Shown one piece after another: positions 48,169 to 60,322 of a stretch of 64,000 nt of DNA. Origin of the DNA: Mesostigma viride (taxonomy: Eukaryota > Streptophyta > Mesostigmatophyceae > Mesostigmatales > Mesostigmataceae); NCBI GenBank assembly GCA_009746045.1, contig RPFO01000123.1:2301005-2365004 (forward strand). The letters are read 5' to 3'. Made by a program: the position numbers and the translations under genes. Below the pieces are notes generated by a model that was given only the letters and a program-made list of their open reading frames with translations, was not told where the DNA came from and made no database searches. Each line of letters starts with the position of its first letter. Positions within the stretch are counted from its first letter, which is position 1.

Positions 48169-51100
48169 ATGATTGGGCTTTTGCTTGCGGGCGTGGCCAC
48201 CTTCGGGGCGCCTCAGGTCCGACTGCCCGCGGCTGCCGCGGGTGTGGCTGTAGAACTGGTGCAGCATTTGAGAAAGAATAAAGGCCGGGATATACAGGAG
48301 AGAGAGGACTCGGTCTCATCTAGAGAGCCCGGTGGAGCTCCTCACGAATCCGCTGTTTTGAACTATAAGGATGTCAGACTCGTGGTGACGAAAAAGGTCA
48401 AGGGTGCTGGAAAGCAGGACAAAGTTCTTCTCAATGGAGTCACGGGAGTGATGAAGCCTGGGCGCTTGACGGCAATTATGGGGGCGAGCGGTGCAGGGAA
48501 GAGCACATTGTTGAATGTGCTGGCGGGCCAGCTGCCTTACAATGCCAAAGCCAAATTGACTGGCAGCGTCACCCTTAATGGGCGGCCCTTGTCGACTTCC
48601 AGGCACAAGCTCGGCTATGTCCGGCAATTCGACATCTTTTATCCGATGCTGACCGTGAAGGAAACCCTGATGCTGGCCGCGCAGCTTCAGCTGCCCACGA
48701 CGATGACTACCGCGGAGAAGGAAGCATATGTCGACACCCTCATTGGTATGCATGCCTCCAAGGAACCGTCATTAGATGTAATGCTCTCAAGAAACTGCAG
48801 TGTACGGCATGCCGAAGACACGTACAGGGAAACGTTGGAGAAAATGCCGGTGAACGTGCTGGAGTTTTGCAGCCCATGCCGTCTGGGCCCGCGTAGTCCT
48901 CATAGAGCTGCTCGGCAGCATGCCCATGTCATTACCTGACCGTATGTCTGCCTGTTTCCTGACGCGCCCAAATCAGCAGCTGTCACGCCGTGCTCTCAGC
49001 AGCGCGTTTGTCCACCTCTGCCACACAGGATACCATTACCACCCGTTCCTCACGCCATGACCCTCCGTGGACGCCTTCGGTCAGTGCTTTTCTCTTTCCA
49101 CCCATGTTTCCCTTTTTCTCTCTCCCTCCCTTCCTGCTTCCCCCCCTTGCTTCCCCCTTGTTTTTCCCCCTCTGTCCCCCTCTATCCTCCGTGCCTCATT
49201 CCTTCTCCCCCTCATTCGTCCCTTCCCCCTTCCCCCTTCCCCCTTCCCCCTTCCCCCTTCCCCTTCCCCCTTCCCCTTCCCCCTTCCCCTTCCCCCTTCC
49301 CCTTCCCCCTTCCCCCTTCCCCCTTCCCCCTTCCCCTTCCCCTTCCCCTTCCCCTTCCCCTTCCCCCTTCCCCCTTCCCCTTCCCCTTCCCCCTTCCCCC
49401 TTCCCCCTTCCCCCTTCCCCCTTCCCCTTCCCCCTTCCCCTTCCCCCTTCCCCCTTCCCCCTTCCCCTTCCCCTTCCCCTTCCCCTTCCCTTCCCCCTTC
49501 CCCCTTCCCCTTCCCCCTTCCCCCTTCCCCCTTCCCCTTCCCCTTCCCCTTCCCCCTTCCCCCTTCCCCTTCCCCCTTCCCCCTTCCCCCTTCCCCTTCC
49601 CCTTCCCCTTCCCCTTCCCCCTTCCCCCTTCCCCCTTCCCCTTCCCCCTTCCCCCTTCCCCTTCCCCTTCCCCCTTCCCCCTTCCCCCTTCCCCTTCCCC
49701 TTCCCCCCTTCCCCTTCCCCCTTCCCCCTTCCCCCTTCCCCTTCCCCCTTCCCCTTCCCCTTCCCCTTCCCCCTTCCCCTTCCCCTTCCCCTTCCCCCTT
49801 CCCCCTTCCCCCTTCCCCCTTCCCCTTCCCCCTTCCCCTTCCCCCTTCCCCTTCCCCCTTCCCCCTTCCCCTTCCCCTTCCCCTTCCCCCTTCCCCTTCC
49901 CCCCCTTCCCCTTCCCCCTTCCCCCTTCCCCTTCCCCCTTCCCCCTTCCCCTTCCCCCTTCCCCTTCCCCCTTCCCCCTTCCCCCTTCCCCTTCCCCCTT
50001 CCCCCTTCCCCCTTCCCCCTTCCCCCTTCCCCTTCCCCCTTCCCCTTCCCCTTCCCCCTTCCCCCTTCCCCCTTCCCCTTCCCCCTTCCCCTTCCCCCTT
50101 CCCCTTCCCCTTCCCCCTTCCCCCTTCCCCTTCCCCTTCCCCCTTCCCCCTTCCCCCTTCCCCTTCCCCTTCCCCCTTCCCCCTTCCCCTTCCCCTTCCC
50201 CTTCCCCCTTCCCCCTTCCCCCTTCCCCCTTCCCCCTTCCCCTTCCCCTTCCCCCTTCCCCCTTCCCCTTCCCCCTTCCCCTTCCCTTCCCCTTCCCCCT
50301 TCCCCTTCCCCCTTCCCCTTCCCCCTTCCCCCTTCCCCCTTCCCCTTCCCCCTTCCCCCTTCCCCCTTCCCCCTTCCCCCTTCCCCCTTCCCTTCCCCCT
50401 TCCCCTTCCCCCTTCCCCTTCCCCTTCCCCCTTCCCCCTTCCCCTTCCCCCTTCCCCCTTCCCCCTTCCCCCTTCCCCCTTCCCCTTCCCCCTTCCCCTT
50501 CCCCCTTCCCCCTTCCCCCTTCCCCCTTCCCCCTTCCCCTTCCCCTTCCCCCTTCCCCCTTCCCCCTTCCCCTTCCCCCTTCCCCTTTCCCCTTCCCCTT
50601 CCCCCTTCCCCCTTCCCCTTCCCCTTCCCCTTCCCCCTTCCCCTTCCCCCTTCCCCTTCCCCTTCCCCCTTCCCCCTTCCCCCTTCCCCCTTCCCCTTCC
50701 CCTTCCCCCTTCCCCCTTCCCCCTTCCCCTTCCCCCTTCCCCTTCCCCTTCCCCCTTCCCCTTCCCCCTTCCCCTTCCCCCTTCCCCCTTCCCCCTTCCC
50801 CTTCCCCCTTCCCCCTTCCCCTTCCCCCTTCCCCCTTCCCCTTCCCCCTTCCCCCTTCCCCCTTCCCCTTCCCCCTTCCCCTTCCCCCTTCCCCCTTCCC
50901 CCTTCCCCCTTCCCCCTTCCCCTTCCCCTTCCCCCTTCCCCTTCCCCTTCCCCCTTTCCCCCTTCCCCCTTCCCCTTCCCCCTTCCCCTTCCCCTTCCCC
51001 TTCCCCCTTCCCCCTTCCCCTTTTCCCCCCTTCCCCCTCCCCCTTCCCCCCTTCCCCCTTCCCCCTTCCCCCTTCCCCCTTCCCCCTTCCCCCTTCCCCC

Positions 51101-54100
51101 TTCCCCCTTCCCCCTTCCCCCTTCCCCTTCCCCCTTCCCCCTTCCTTCCCCCTTCCCCTTCCCCCTTCCCCCTTCCCCTTCCCCCTTTCCCCCTTCCCCT
51201 TCCCCCTTCCCCCTTCCCCCTTCCCCCTTCCCCTTCCCCCTTCCCCCTTCCCCTTCCCCCTTCCCCCTTCCCCTTCCCCCTTCCCCCTTCCTTCCCCCTT
51301 CCCCCTTCCCCCTTCCCCTTCCCCTTCCCCCTTCCCCCTTCCCCTTCCCCCTTCCCCCTTCCCTTCCCCCTTCCCCCTTCCCCCTTCCCCCTTCCCCCTT
51401 CCCCCTTCCCCTTCCCCTTCCCCTTCCCCTTCCCCCTTCCCCCTTCCCCCTTCCCCCTTCCCCCTTCCCCCTTCCCCCTTCCCCCTTCCCCCTTCCCCCT
51501 TCCACCTTCCACCTTCCACCTTCCACCTTCCACCTTCCACCTTCCACCTTCCACCTTCCACCTTCCACCTTCCACCTTCCACCTTCCACCTTCCACCTTC
51601 CACCTTCCACCTTCCACCTTCCACCTTGGTCCTGTGCCCGCGCAGGCAAGCTGGGACTGCGCAAGTGCGCGGCCACCCGGGTGGGCGACAAGAAGACACC
51701 TGGCATCAGCGGCGGCGAGCGCAAGAGGCTCAACATCGGCGTGGAGCTGCTGGGGAACCCAAAGCTGATTCTGGCGGACGAGCCCACGACAGGCATGTGC
51801 CTGCCCAGGGCTGTAATGCAGTGGTCAAGAGTAGGGACAGAAAGTAGGGATCGTCATTGGCAACGCACATGAATGGTGGACAGTTTTGGCCTTGGGTGCT
51901 GTGTTTGTGTCCACAGCTCCACGCACACACCTACTGGAATGCGCACCCAACGCAGCATCTCCCTGGGTTGGAACAAGATGACCGCCGATCTTGCCATCAT
52001 CTCCCGCCCCTGGGTTTTTATGTCTGCCGCCCGCTCACACACGCACACACACACACACACACACACGGGCACACACACGCACGTACACGCACGCACGCAC
52101 ACACACACACACACACACACACATACGCACACACACAAACACATGGACACGCTATGATGCCCCGAAAATGGTACCCTGTTGTTGAAAATGTTTTCCCGTT
52201 CCCTTGTTGAGGATGGCCAGCTCCGGTTCCTGATCTTGATTCTGGCATGCCCCCTCACCCCCCACCCGCCCGCCCTTCTCTCTTCCCTACGCTCCTTCCC
52301 CCACCCCCTTCTCCACCACATCCCCCCCCTTTCTCCCCCTCCCCTTTGTATCCCCATCCCCACACCGTATCCCCCCCTTCCCCCCCCTCCCCGCTTCTCG
52401 CCCCCTTCTGCCCCGCCTCTCCCAGGCCTGGACACCTTCCAAGCCGAGCAGGTCATGTCCACACTGCACGGGCTCGCGGAAGCGGGCCACACGGTGGTAG
52501 TGGCCATCCACCAGCCGCGCAGCAGCATCTGGGACAAGTTTGACGACGTGGTGCTCCTCTTCGAGGGAAGGACCGCGTACGCGGGGCCCACGTCCGAGGT
52601 GCTGGCCTGGTTCGCCGCGCAGGGACATGCGTGCCCGCCCAGCTACAACCCCGCCGAGTACGTGATCGACCTCATCTCAGTCGACTTTTCGTCCAAGCAA
52701 GCCGAGGACGAGAGCCGCGCACGCATCGCCAAGCTGATTGATGCCTTCGACGTGAGGCAAGCCAACCCGGCCAGCGCACCAGGTGGCTCTTCATCAGACA
52801 GCACGGGTGCCAAGCCGGCGGGGGCGACGGCATCGGGGGCCCCTGCCAGGGTGCACGAGCGCGGCTGCCAGCTCCACTGGCCCGCCCAGTTCCGGCTGCT
52901 GTTTGTGCGCGCGTGGCGGCAGGTCACGCGCGACAAGTCGACGAACGTCGCGCGCGCGATGGTGTCCCTCTGGTCCGCGCTCATCTTCGGCAGCGTCTAC
53001 TGGCGCATGGGGCGCAGCCAGACGTCCATACAGGACCGCATGGGCCTGCTGCAGGTGAGCGCCGGCCACTTGTGATGCAGTTGAATAGGGAGTGGTTCGA
53101 CCGCCATGGGCCTGCCGCAAACGATCCCTGGAGATCAGTTAATGCGACGATCGATCATGCCATGTGTGGGATGTATGGGCATGCGGCAGGTTAACATGGG
53201 TTAATGTTTGCTATATTGCTCCTTGTTTAACCTCTTTGTCATTTTTATGACCACCGTTGTTCTTAAATTACCTATGAGTGCTTGTGTGGTCAACCCTCCA
53301 CCATGAAATACAATAACATAAAACAAATACCCAGTACTGCTGTCTGTGCTGCTCTGTAGACCACATCCTCTCATCATGCTATGCTCTTCCTTCTCGCCTT
53401 GCCATTTCCCCCTCCTCCCCCCCTCCCCGCTATCCTCCCGCTCCCCCCCTTCCCCCCCCCCCCCCCCCTCCCCCAGGTCGGCGCAATCAACACGGCAATG
53501 GCGTCGCTGACCAAGACGCTCACCACCTTCTCGCGCGAGAAGATCACGCTCGACCAGGAACGCTCCAAGTCCTTCTACTCCCTCCTCCCCTACTTCCTCG
53601 CTAAGGTGGTCGCCGAGGCGCCCGTCTCTGCCTTCTTCCCGTTGCTCTTCGCAGGCGTGCTGCACCCGATGTCGGGTATGAACAACGCTGCCGGCAAGCT
53701 GCCCCGCTTTCTGGGCCTGCTCGTCCTCGAGTCATTCTCTGCCACGGCGCTCGGCCTTGCTCTCTCGGCCGCGTCCCCTAGCCCTGACGCGGCCCTCGCG
53801 TTCGGCCCCGCCGTCATGGTCATCTTCATCATCTTCGGAGGGTACTATGTGAACGCGGACAACGTGCCCCGCGTGCTGCGGGGGCTGCCCAACGCGTCGC
53901 TCGTGCGCTGGGCGTTCCAGGGACTCTGCGTGAACGAGTTCAAGGGGCTGAACTTTGAGGCCAGTGCGCCCGGCGACACGGCCACGGGGGAGCAGGTACT
54001 CGAGCGGCTCAGCTTTGGCCACACGTCCATCCCCAAGACGGCTGTCATCCAGGGGCGCATCATGCTGGCATTCTACGCGCTCACCTTCTACATCCTGGCC

Positions 54101-54136
54101 AAGAAGGAGCCAAAGTACCAGCAGTTTGAGAAGTAA
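48169..54136 (+). CDS. ABCG7: ABCG7-type half-size ABC transporter, four exons
   Basis: Exons are 48169-48745, 51646-51792, 52426-53054 and 53477-54136, giving 670 residues in one frame. ATPase domain first: Walker [10 protein letters not shown] at 105-113, signature ISGGERKR near 213-220, Walker B LILADEP near 233, H-loop HQP at 270. The membrane domain follows from about 375, with [20 protein letters not shown], a Ser/Lys-rich loop and [14 protein letters not shown]. Domain order (NBD then TMD) and length fit the ABCG half transporters that work as dimers. The wording of the membrane part is very close to plant ABCG7. The substrate is unknown. A hydrophobic N-terminal stretch ([12 protein letters not shown]) could be a targeting signal. 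Introns 1 and 3 are GT-AG, intron 2 is GC-AG. Upstream noncoding exons are possible. Confidence 0.94.
48746..51645 (+). other. ABCG7 intron 1 (2.9 kb)
   Basis: The donor GTATGC follows codon position 1 of Gly193 and the acceptor is CCGCGCAG. It is five to seven times longer than the gene's other introns (633 and 422 bp) because of the pyrimidine repeat. The first 470 bases are unique sequence. Confidence 0.88.
49220..51628. repeat. Pure pyrimidine satellite in ABCG7 intron 1
   Basis: About 2.3 kb of mixed CCCCTT and CCCCCTT units contain only C and T. They are followed from 51501 by about 18 copies of TTCCACC. The complementary strand is GGGGGAA/GGGGAA. All six frames stay open for over 800 codons; these frames are artefacts of the repeat. 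Confidence 0.97.
51793..52425 (+). other. ABCG7 intron 2 with GC donor
   Basis: Frame and protein alignment place the junction inside Gly242 (PTTG|LD). The donor then reads ACAG|GCATGT, a GC-AG intron, with acceptor CTCCCAG. It contains an AC-rich microsatellite at about 52035-52140 and a C/T-rich tract before the acceptor. Confidence 0.8.
52035..52140. repeat. (AC)n microsatellite in ABCG7 intron 2
   Basis: Interrupted AC/CACG dinucleotide repeat. Confidence 0.9.
53055..53476 (+). other. ABCG7 intron 3
   Basis: Donor GTGAGC follows the codon for Gln (GLLQ) and the acceptor CCCCCAG precedes GTC GGC. It is phase 0, 422 bp, with a C-rich tract before the acceptor. Confidence 0.9.
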
Positions 54137-54252
54137 GCGGTAGGGGGTACTGGCTGTCGATGCAGCCGGATGCCTGACCAGGCAGCGGTACTTTGCGGAA
54201 GGATGGCTGGAGCAGGGTACACATGTCCTCATCCGAACGCGGTTCATGCATT

Positions 54253-54283
54253 AATAAAGCCATTGTGCTGACCATTCAATAAA
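54253..54283 (+). terminator. Poly(A) signals of the ABCG7 gene
   Basis: Two AATAAA hexamers (54253-54258 and 54278-54283) lie 117-147 bp after the stop codon, a good distance for polyadenylation. Confidence 0.55.
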
Positions 54284-54771
54284 GGACAGGAAGGTTTGAC
54301 GGATTCTTCCTGTATGAAGGAAATGATCTTTGTGGGGGAGAGTCCGTTGGCACAGGTACTTTCATGTCCTTCTGCATCACCTTGGAAGTGACGGTCTGCA
54401 CTTGAGATTGCAGACTGCCAGAGGCCCAAGTTGGCCGCCACGTACTGCCTGCACACGGCGAATCTAAGAACATCACCCCATTTGGATTGATTAATGATTT
54501 AATTAATTAATTAATTAATTAATTAATTAATAGGAGACCCCCGGCCGGGCACCATGGGCGCTGAAAAATCGAACTCCTGACCCATACTCCAACATCGCCT
54601 GTGCCTCACCACATCCCAGCAATGACCTTTCCTTTATTCCAATTTTGTTTTTGTTGTTATTAAATTGCTAGATTTACTTTGTCTTTATTTATTGTTGTTC
54701 GTATTATTACCATTTACATTTTCTTTTCTTTTTTCTTTCTTTCTTTTTTCCTTTTCCCTTTGTAATGTATT
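54284..54771. other. Intergenic with (ATTA)n microsatellite
   Basis: No gene recognised. ATTA units repeat at 54499-54532, followed by T-rich DNA near 54640-54760. Confidence 0.55.
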
Positions 54772-55290
54772 TAAGGGGAGGGGACATGCCTAAAGTGCAC
54801 TTTTCTGGAAACCCCACCTATGCATGTGCTAAAAATCCAATGATGATTGGGGACCATAAATATGATCTTTAAAAAATTTTCCAGCCACTTGGGGGGGTTA
54901 CTAGCCCCCACCATACACCGGTAACGCGCTAAAAATAGAAAAAGACGCTATTTTAGTCATATTTTTCCTAGGACAACTTGGGCAAACATATTGGGACCAA
55001 ATCATATATTCCCGCGAGCGCGAGCACGGCGCGGGGTGGCCACTGGCTACTGCCTGGCCGACCTGATTTATGCGGACGACACCACCCTCATCGCGCGCCG
55101 CGAGCACATTCAGACCTGGCTGGACTGTCTGGGCTTGGAGGCGAGGGCGGTTGGGTCGGAGATTAGTGTCAAAACTGAGGCGATGGTGATTAAGGGGAGG
55201 GGACACCCCTAAAGGGCACTTTTCTGGAAACCATACCTATGCATGTGCTAAAAATCCAATTATGATTGGGGACCATAAATATACAATTTA
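54772..55290. repeat. 100-bp direct repeats bracketing LINE copy C
   Basis: The segments 54772-54871 and 55192-55290 are similar (both contain TAAGGGGAGGGGACA, CACTTTTCTGGAAACC and CTATGCATGTGCTAAAAATC). They flank a 320-bp interval with the LINE fragment. The right one begins exactly where the LINE homology stops. Confidence 0.8.
55045..55191 (+). pseudogene. LINE reverse-transcriptase fragment, copy C
   Basis: About 147 bp encode LIYADDTTLIARREHIQTWL and the following helix, the YADD catalytic segment of the same LINE family as copies A, B and D. Both sides are unrelated DNA, so it is a small relic. Confidence 0.85.
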
Positions 55291-56950
55291 CGTTGCACGT
55301 GACTAGGTATGGTGGCACAGCTGGGCAAACATTCTAGGCATGGCTGCCATGGCGGCAGTGACTACCAACGGATACAAGCTAGGGCTGTTCAAGCTATTCC
55401 AGCCCGCAGGGGGCGTCCACTCATCTTGTGGTTAATCATCAGGTCCCCGCCCCTCCAGAACACCTTGGGCTTCTGGGGGTCCTGCTTGTGGCGGAGGTAT
55501 ATTCCGGCCACAGGTCGCGTCACTGCTGCTGCTGAGCGGGCCGGGGGGTCAGTTCGTCGTCCAGCGTCCAGGTGAGGTCGTGCAACCTCTTGCGACGAGA
55601 AAGGAACCGCCGCTTGTCCTCAGGGGAAGGGAAGGTGAGCAGGACTGGTGGGGGAGCCGCCTAAGTTGTCCCGTGAGTGGGGAAGGCGGCACCTGGCACC
55701 CGCGCAGTTCTACCTCACCTACCAGGCCCATGAGGGTGAGAAGCTGGTCCAAGTTTAGCTCGTCGGCAAGGGTGGTTGACGTCTCAAATGCCTGGCTTCT
55801 GGGGGAAACTCGACGCAGCACTGCCACTCGGCACTCGACGCGGCAAGCGCGGTCGGTGGCCTCCCGTTGTTCGGCCTGGCGGTGCGGGTCCTGCAGCTCC
55901 TGGAGCTTCGTGGCGATGGCGTCGGTGGTTGAGGCGGTCGCTGACCGCATGCAGCAGGTCCGCATAGGAGAGCGGCGGTAGGTCGCCAGCATCCTGCCGG
56001 GGTGGCTGGGATGCGATGACCAGTGGCCGTCTGCTCCGCTATCTTTGGGACATGTGACTGGCCAGGGCCTCGTGCATGTGGGCGGTGATGGCTTCAAGCT
56101 TCTTCATGAGCACGCCGCACTTGCCCTCCACGTGGTTGAGGCGGGAGAGGAGTGCAGCATGCATGTGCCTCGGATGCCTGCGCCCGTGGTCTGCAGCGCC
56201 GTGAGCTGAGGTTGTAGCTCAGTGTGTGCGACCTTAGTTTCTGTATTGGAGACCTTGGCCTCCACCGTGTAGAGCGCCGGCTGTAGTCATCAATGTCATC
56301 TTCTCGGCCAGCGGCAAGCTAGGTCACATGCTCCTCCAGCACTGCTCGGAGGTCATCCTTGAAGAGGGAGGCAGCCGGTGTGGCTGCCGGCTGCGCAGGC
56401 CGGGCTGGGTTGCGGAGCCGAGGCGTCGAGGTCATGTGCAGTGAGCTTGTAGAAGCTGAAGAGGATGGCGAGGCGATGGTTGAATTCTGGCAGGGCGATC
56501 GAGGAACGCCTCCACCTTGTCGGCGGGGATGGGCCCATCGGGCCCACAGAGCTTGTGTTCCCGTGCGTATAGTATAATGCACTATCTCGGTGCAGTGTGC
56601 GTCGGTCCTGGTCGCAGCCAGCCGCTGACCGTAAAGCATGCGTAGTCTAGGTACTGTCGCCATTTGTTTGATTCGTAGCACTGAGACTTTCTTGCCAGGC
56701 TCTGGCGAGGCGCTTGGCGATGGGTTTGCTGGCGGTTGGTTAGCGGGCCCAGTCGACTGGGCCGAAGGACGATGGCGAGTGGGTTGCGCTGGGAGCCGGA
56801 AAGCTCCTTTTTCAAACCCCGTTTTGCTTTTGGAGCCGTCATAGCTGCTTGTCACGTGCTGCTTTTGGAGTCGATACTGCGTTTCAGCCGTAAGCGATTA
56901 TACTGGCAAGTGCGTCTTAAAAAGGCGTGTCGAATGCAAGTGGTCTGACC
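55291..56950 (-). pseudogene. Unrecognised degenerate minus-strand ORFs
   Basis: Two minus-strand frames (56855-56319 and 56097-55549, 178 and 182 codons) and a short alternative start (MTAPKAKRGLKKELSGSQ at 56842) suggest one broken gene. Between them the strand reads helix-prone sequence (VEAKVSNTETKVAHTEL). This could be the first ORF (gag-like) of a retroelement, given the LINE relics on either side. No motif such as a zinc knuckle is visible and I do not assign a family. Confidence 0.3.
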
Positions 56951-57271
56951 GAGTTTGGGGCTCAGACGCAAAACTACCTGAACTCCGCCGTCAGCCATAC
57001 CGCCGTCAGCCATTTTCGTGGATCGAGCCTGTCATGGGGGGGGAAGATCAGCATGGCTACACAAAAGCTAGGGCATGGCTTCTCAGCAGAGAGTAGCTCT
57101 CTGCGTAGTCACAGCATAACTAAATAATAAAGCTAGGCATCATCTGGTGTGTGGCGCGTCATGGGCACACATGTACATGACTAATTAATGTTCATGAGTC
57201 AGCTGGTATATAGTGCCTGTGGTATAGGCATGCATGTACAATTAATTAATAAATTAATTAGGAACATAACT

Positions 57272-58162
57272 CCGTTCTGCAACCGTGTCCTGCTCTCCGA
57301 CGAGCCTCCGCCTGCTGAGTGGCAGACGGCCATCCGCGTCATGCTGTACAAGACTGGGCTCTGCTGCTGACCCCGGTAACTACCGGGGTGTCTGCCTCCA
57401 GAGCGCCGCGCTGAAGGTCTTCATGCGCATGATGCTGCACAGGCTCCGCGCCGCGCTGGACCCCCACCTGGGTGAGTCTCAGATGGGTCAGTTCCGTCGT
57501 GGTCGTAACACTGTCATGGCTGTGTTTGTCGCGCGCCGGTTGATGGAAGAGGTGCGTCGCCTTTGCCCTGACAGTTTGCCGCTGGTCCTCATTTTTGTTG
57601 ACTATATCAAGGCCTTTGACACGGTCCTCTGGGAGGCTCTTTGGGCCATCCTAGCTCTGGATCGGGTGCCACCAGCGTTTATTGCTGCCATTCGCCGACT
57701 GTGTGAGGGCTCACAGGCCGTAGTGTGGACTGCGGAAGGCACCACCCCACCATTCCCCCTTCACCACGGGGTGTGGCAAGGTTGTCGATCGGTCCTGTCC
57801 CCATACCTGTTCATTATTGTCGTGGATCACGTCATGCGCCGGGCACGTGCGCGCTTTACTGCGTTAAGGGCGGGTTCGAGCCAGGCTTGGACATCCTTAA
57901 CGAGGAAGAGCACGGCGGGGTTAATTGACCTGGTTACCGCCTGGCCGACCTGATTTATGCGGATGACACCACCCTCATCGCGAGCCCCGAGCACATTCAG
58001 ACCTGGCTGGACTGTCTGGGCCTGGAGGCGAGGGCGGTGGGGTTGGAGATTAGTGTCAAAACCGAGGCGATGGTGATTGGGGCCTCCAGTACACCGCCGC
58101 TGCCGCGATTGCTAGACGGGACGGAGGTCCCGTTCCGCGATCGCTTCAAGCTGTTGGGGAAG
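57272..58162 (+). pseudogene. LINE reverse-transcriptase fragment, copy D
   Basis: It opens with FCNRVLLSDEPPPAEWQTAI, then shifts frame near 57355. It continues ADPGNYRGVCLQSAALKVFM, FRRGRNTVMAVF, FVDYIKAFDTVLWEALWAIL and LSPYLFIIVVDHVMRR, then after another shift LIYADDTTLIASPEHIQ. It ends FKLLG followed by unrelated DNA at 58163. Three amino-acid insertions or frameshifts relative to copy B make it non-functional. It lacks the first 150 or so bp present in copy B. Confidence 0.88.
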
Positions 58163-58965
58163 TAACTGCCAGCCGTTAAGAATGTACTCCAGCACAAGTA
58201 CATTTTGAGTTTTTCCAAGTTTCTTGTTTTTTGCTTGTTTCAAGTTCAGTTTTGCATAAAAAGTGTCCCCATAGCCCCTGGATCTCATCTGGAGGTAGTT
58301 GAACTAGTATATGCTACAATATACTAAGTTGTACTATTTTCTACTACATTTATACTATAATGTACTAAATTGAACTACATCTGAACTAAGTGTAACTGTG
58401 ATTGATGCCCCTGTAACGTCTCCCAATGCTCAATAACAGGTCTGGCCACCATTGGTGACCTCCTAGAGCCATTCACAGCTGCATTTCGTGGATCACCGCA
58501 CAAAAAAAAAATGTTTTACTTAGCCTTATCAACATGGGAATGAGGGCTTTGGTGTGCAAACATGCATGTGTGCTAAAAATTGGACATTCTGACACTGCGC
58601 GAGAGTCTGGTAATACTTAAGCACTTCAGGTCATGATCGAAGTATAGAATGAACTGATGCAAGCAATCAAGCATTATGCAAGGAATGGAATGCTGCAATG
58701 AATTTTAGCAGTAATACTTGCAACTAGGGAACACACGATAAAGTCACGAATCTGACATGCATTGTGCCGTCATGGCACATGCATGAACATGTACACGAAC
58801 AGAGGATCACGCTGACGCCCACGTGCACGCGCATGGCAATCCCCATGCCCCCCCCCCCCACACACACACACAAGCCCCAACTCCAAACATTGCACCAATG
58901 ACCCACCCACCCAAACCCAACCCCAGCCCCCCTGACCCACCCAACGCCCATGCACACGCCCATGC
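58163..58965. other. Intergenic, no gene
   Basis: AT-rich DNA with variants of the phrase TACTA(A/T)ATT(G)TACTA near 58310-58375, a poly(A) run near 58501 and C-rich DNA towards the minisatellites. Confidence 0.5.
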
Positions 58966-59266
58966 CCCCGCCCCCGCCCCCGCCCCCGCCCCCGCCCCGC
59001 CCCCGCCCCCGCCCCCGCCCCGCCCCCGCCCCCGCCCCCGCCCCGCCCCCGCCCCCGCCCCCGCCCCGCCCCCGCCCCGCCCCCGCCCCCGCCCCCGCCC
59101 CCGCCCCGCCCCCGCCCCGCCCCCGCCCCCGCCCCCGCCCCCGCCCCCCCCCCCGCCCCCGCCCCGCCCCGCCCCCGCCCCCGCCCCCGCCCCCGCCCCC
59201 GCCCCCGCCCCCGCCCCCGCCCCCGCCCCCGCCCCCGCCCCGCCCCCGCCCCCGCCCATGCCCATG
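58966..59266. repeat. (CCCCCG)n / (CCCCG)n minisatellite
   Basis: About 300 bp of CCCCCG and CCCCG units, very G-rich on the complementary strand. Confidence 0.96.
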
Positions 59267-59292
59267 CCCCTGCCCCCGCATCCGCCCATTCT

Positions 59293-60322
59293 CACCCACG
59301 CCCACGCCCACGCCCACGCCCACGCCCACGCCCACGCCCATGCCCACGCCCACGCCCACGCCCACGCCCACGCCCACGCCCACGCCCACGCCCACGCCCA
59401 CGCCCACGCCCACGCCCACGCCCACGCCCACGCCCACGCCCACGCCCACGCCCACGCCCACGCCCACGCCCACGCCCACGCCCACGCCCACGCCCACGCC
59501 CACGCCCACGCCCACCCTAGCCTCACCCCTACTCCAAGCCACAATTATACCGAAAGCCACAGCCAGAAGTAGAGCGCAGCTGCAACAATAGCAGACGTAG
59601 CTGAGACACACACCTACCCACGCCAACGCCCACGCCCACGCCCACGCCCACGCCAACGCCCACGCCCACGCCCACGCCCACGCCCACGCCCACGCCCACG
59701 CCCACGCCCACGCCCACGCCCACGCCCACGCCCACGCCCACGCCCACGCCCACGCCCACGCTCACGCCCACGCCCACGCCCACGCCACGCCCACGCCCAC
59801 GCCCACGCCCACGCCCACGCCCACGCCCACGCCCACGCCCACGCCCACGCCCACGCCCACGCCCACGCCCACGCCCACGCCCACGCCCACGCCCACGCCC
59901 ACGCCCACGCCCACGCCCACGCCCACGCCCACACCCACGCCCACGCCCACGCCCACGCCCACGCCCACGCCCACACCCACACCCACGCCCACGCCCACGC
60001 CCACACCCACACCCACGCCCACGCCCACGCCCACGCCCACGCCCACGCCCACGCCCACGCCCACGCCCACGCCCACTCCCACGCCTACGCCACGCCCACG
60101 CCCACGCCCACGCCCACGCCCATGCCAACGCCCACGCCCACGCCCACGCCCACGCCCACGCCCACGCCCACGCCCACGCCCACGCCCACGCCCACGCCCA
60201 CGCCCACGCCCACGCCCACGCCCACGCCCACGCCCACGCCCACGCCCACGCCCACGCCCACGCCCACGCCCGCGCCCATGCCCACGCTCACGCCCACGCC
60301 CACGCCCACGCCCGCGCCTGCG
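59293..60322. repeat. (CCCACG)n minisatellite in two blocks
   Basis: Two CCCACG arrays (about 59293-59515 and 59618-60322) are each followed by a related segment of about 110 bp. The segment starts TAGCCTCACCCCTACTCCAA and runs to ACACACCTACCCACG (59517-59625 and 60331-60435). The array plus segment is thus a higher-order repeat present twice. All long open frames here are repeat artefacts. Confidence 0.95.

Noticed and set aside
49220-51628. Internal telomere-like DNA (C-rich strand with CCCCTT)
   Set aside because: The units are irregular mixtures of CCCCTT and CCCCCTT inside an intron bounded by good splice sites, not a terminal or uniform telomere repeat.
49057-51872. Open frames of 800-960 codons in several frames on both strands
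   Set aside because: They are translations of the CCCCTT/CCCCCTT satellite in ABCG7 intron 1. All frames stay open because the repeat has no stop codon.
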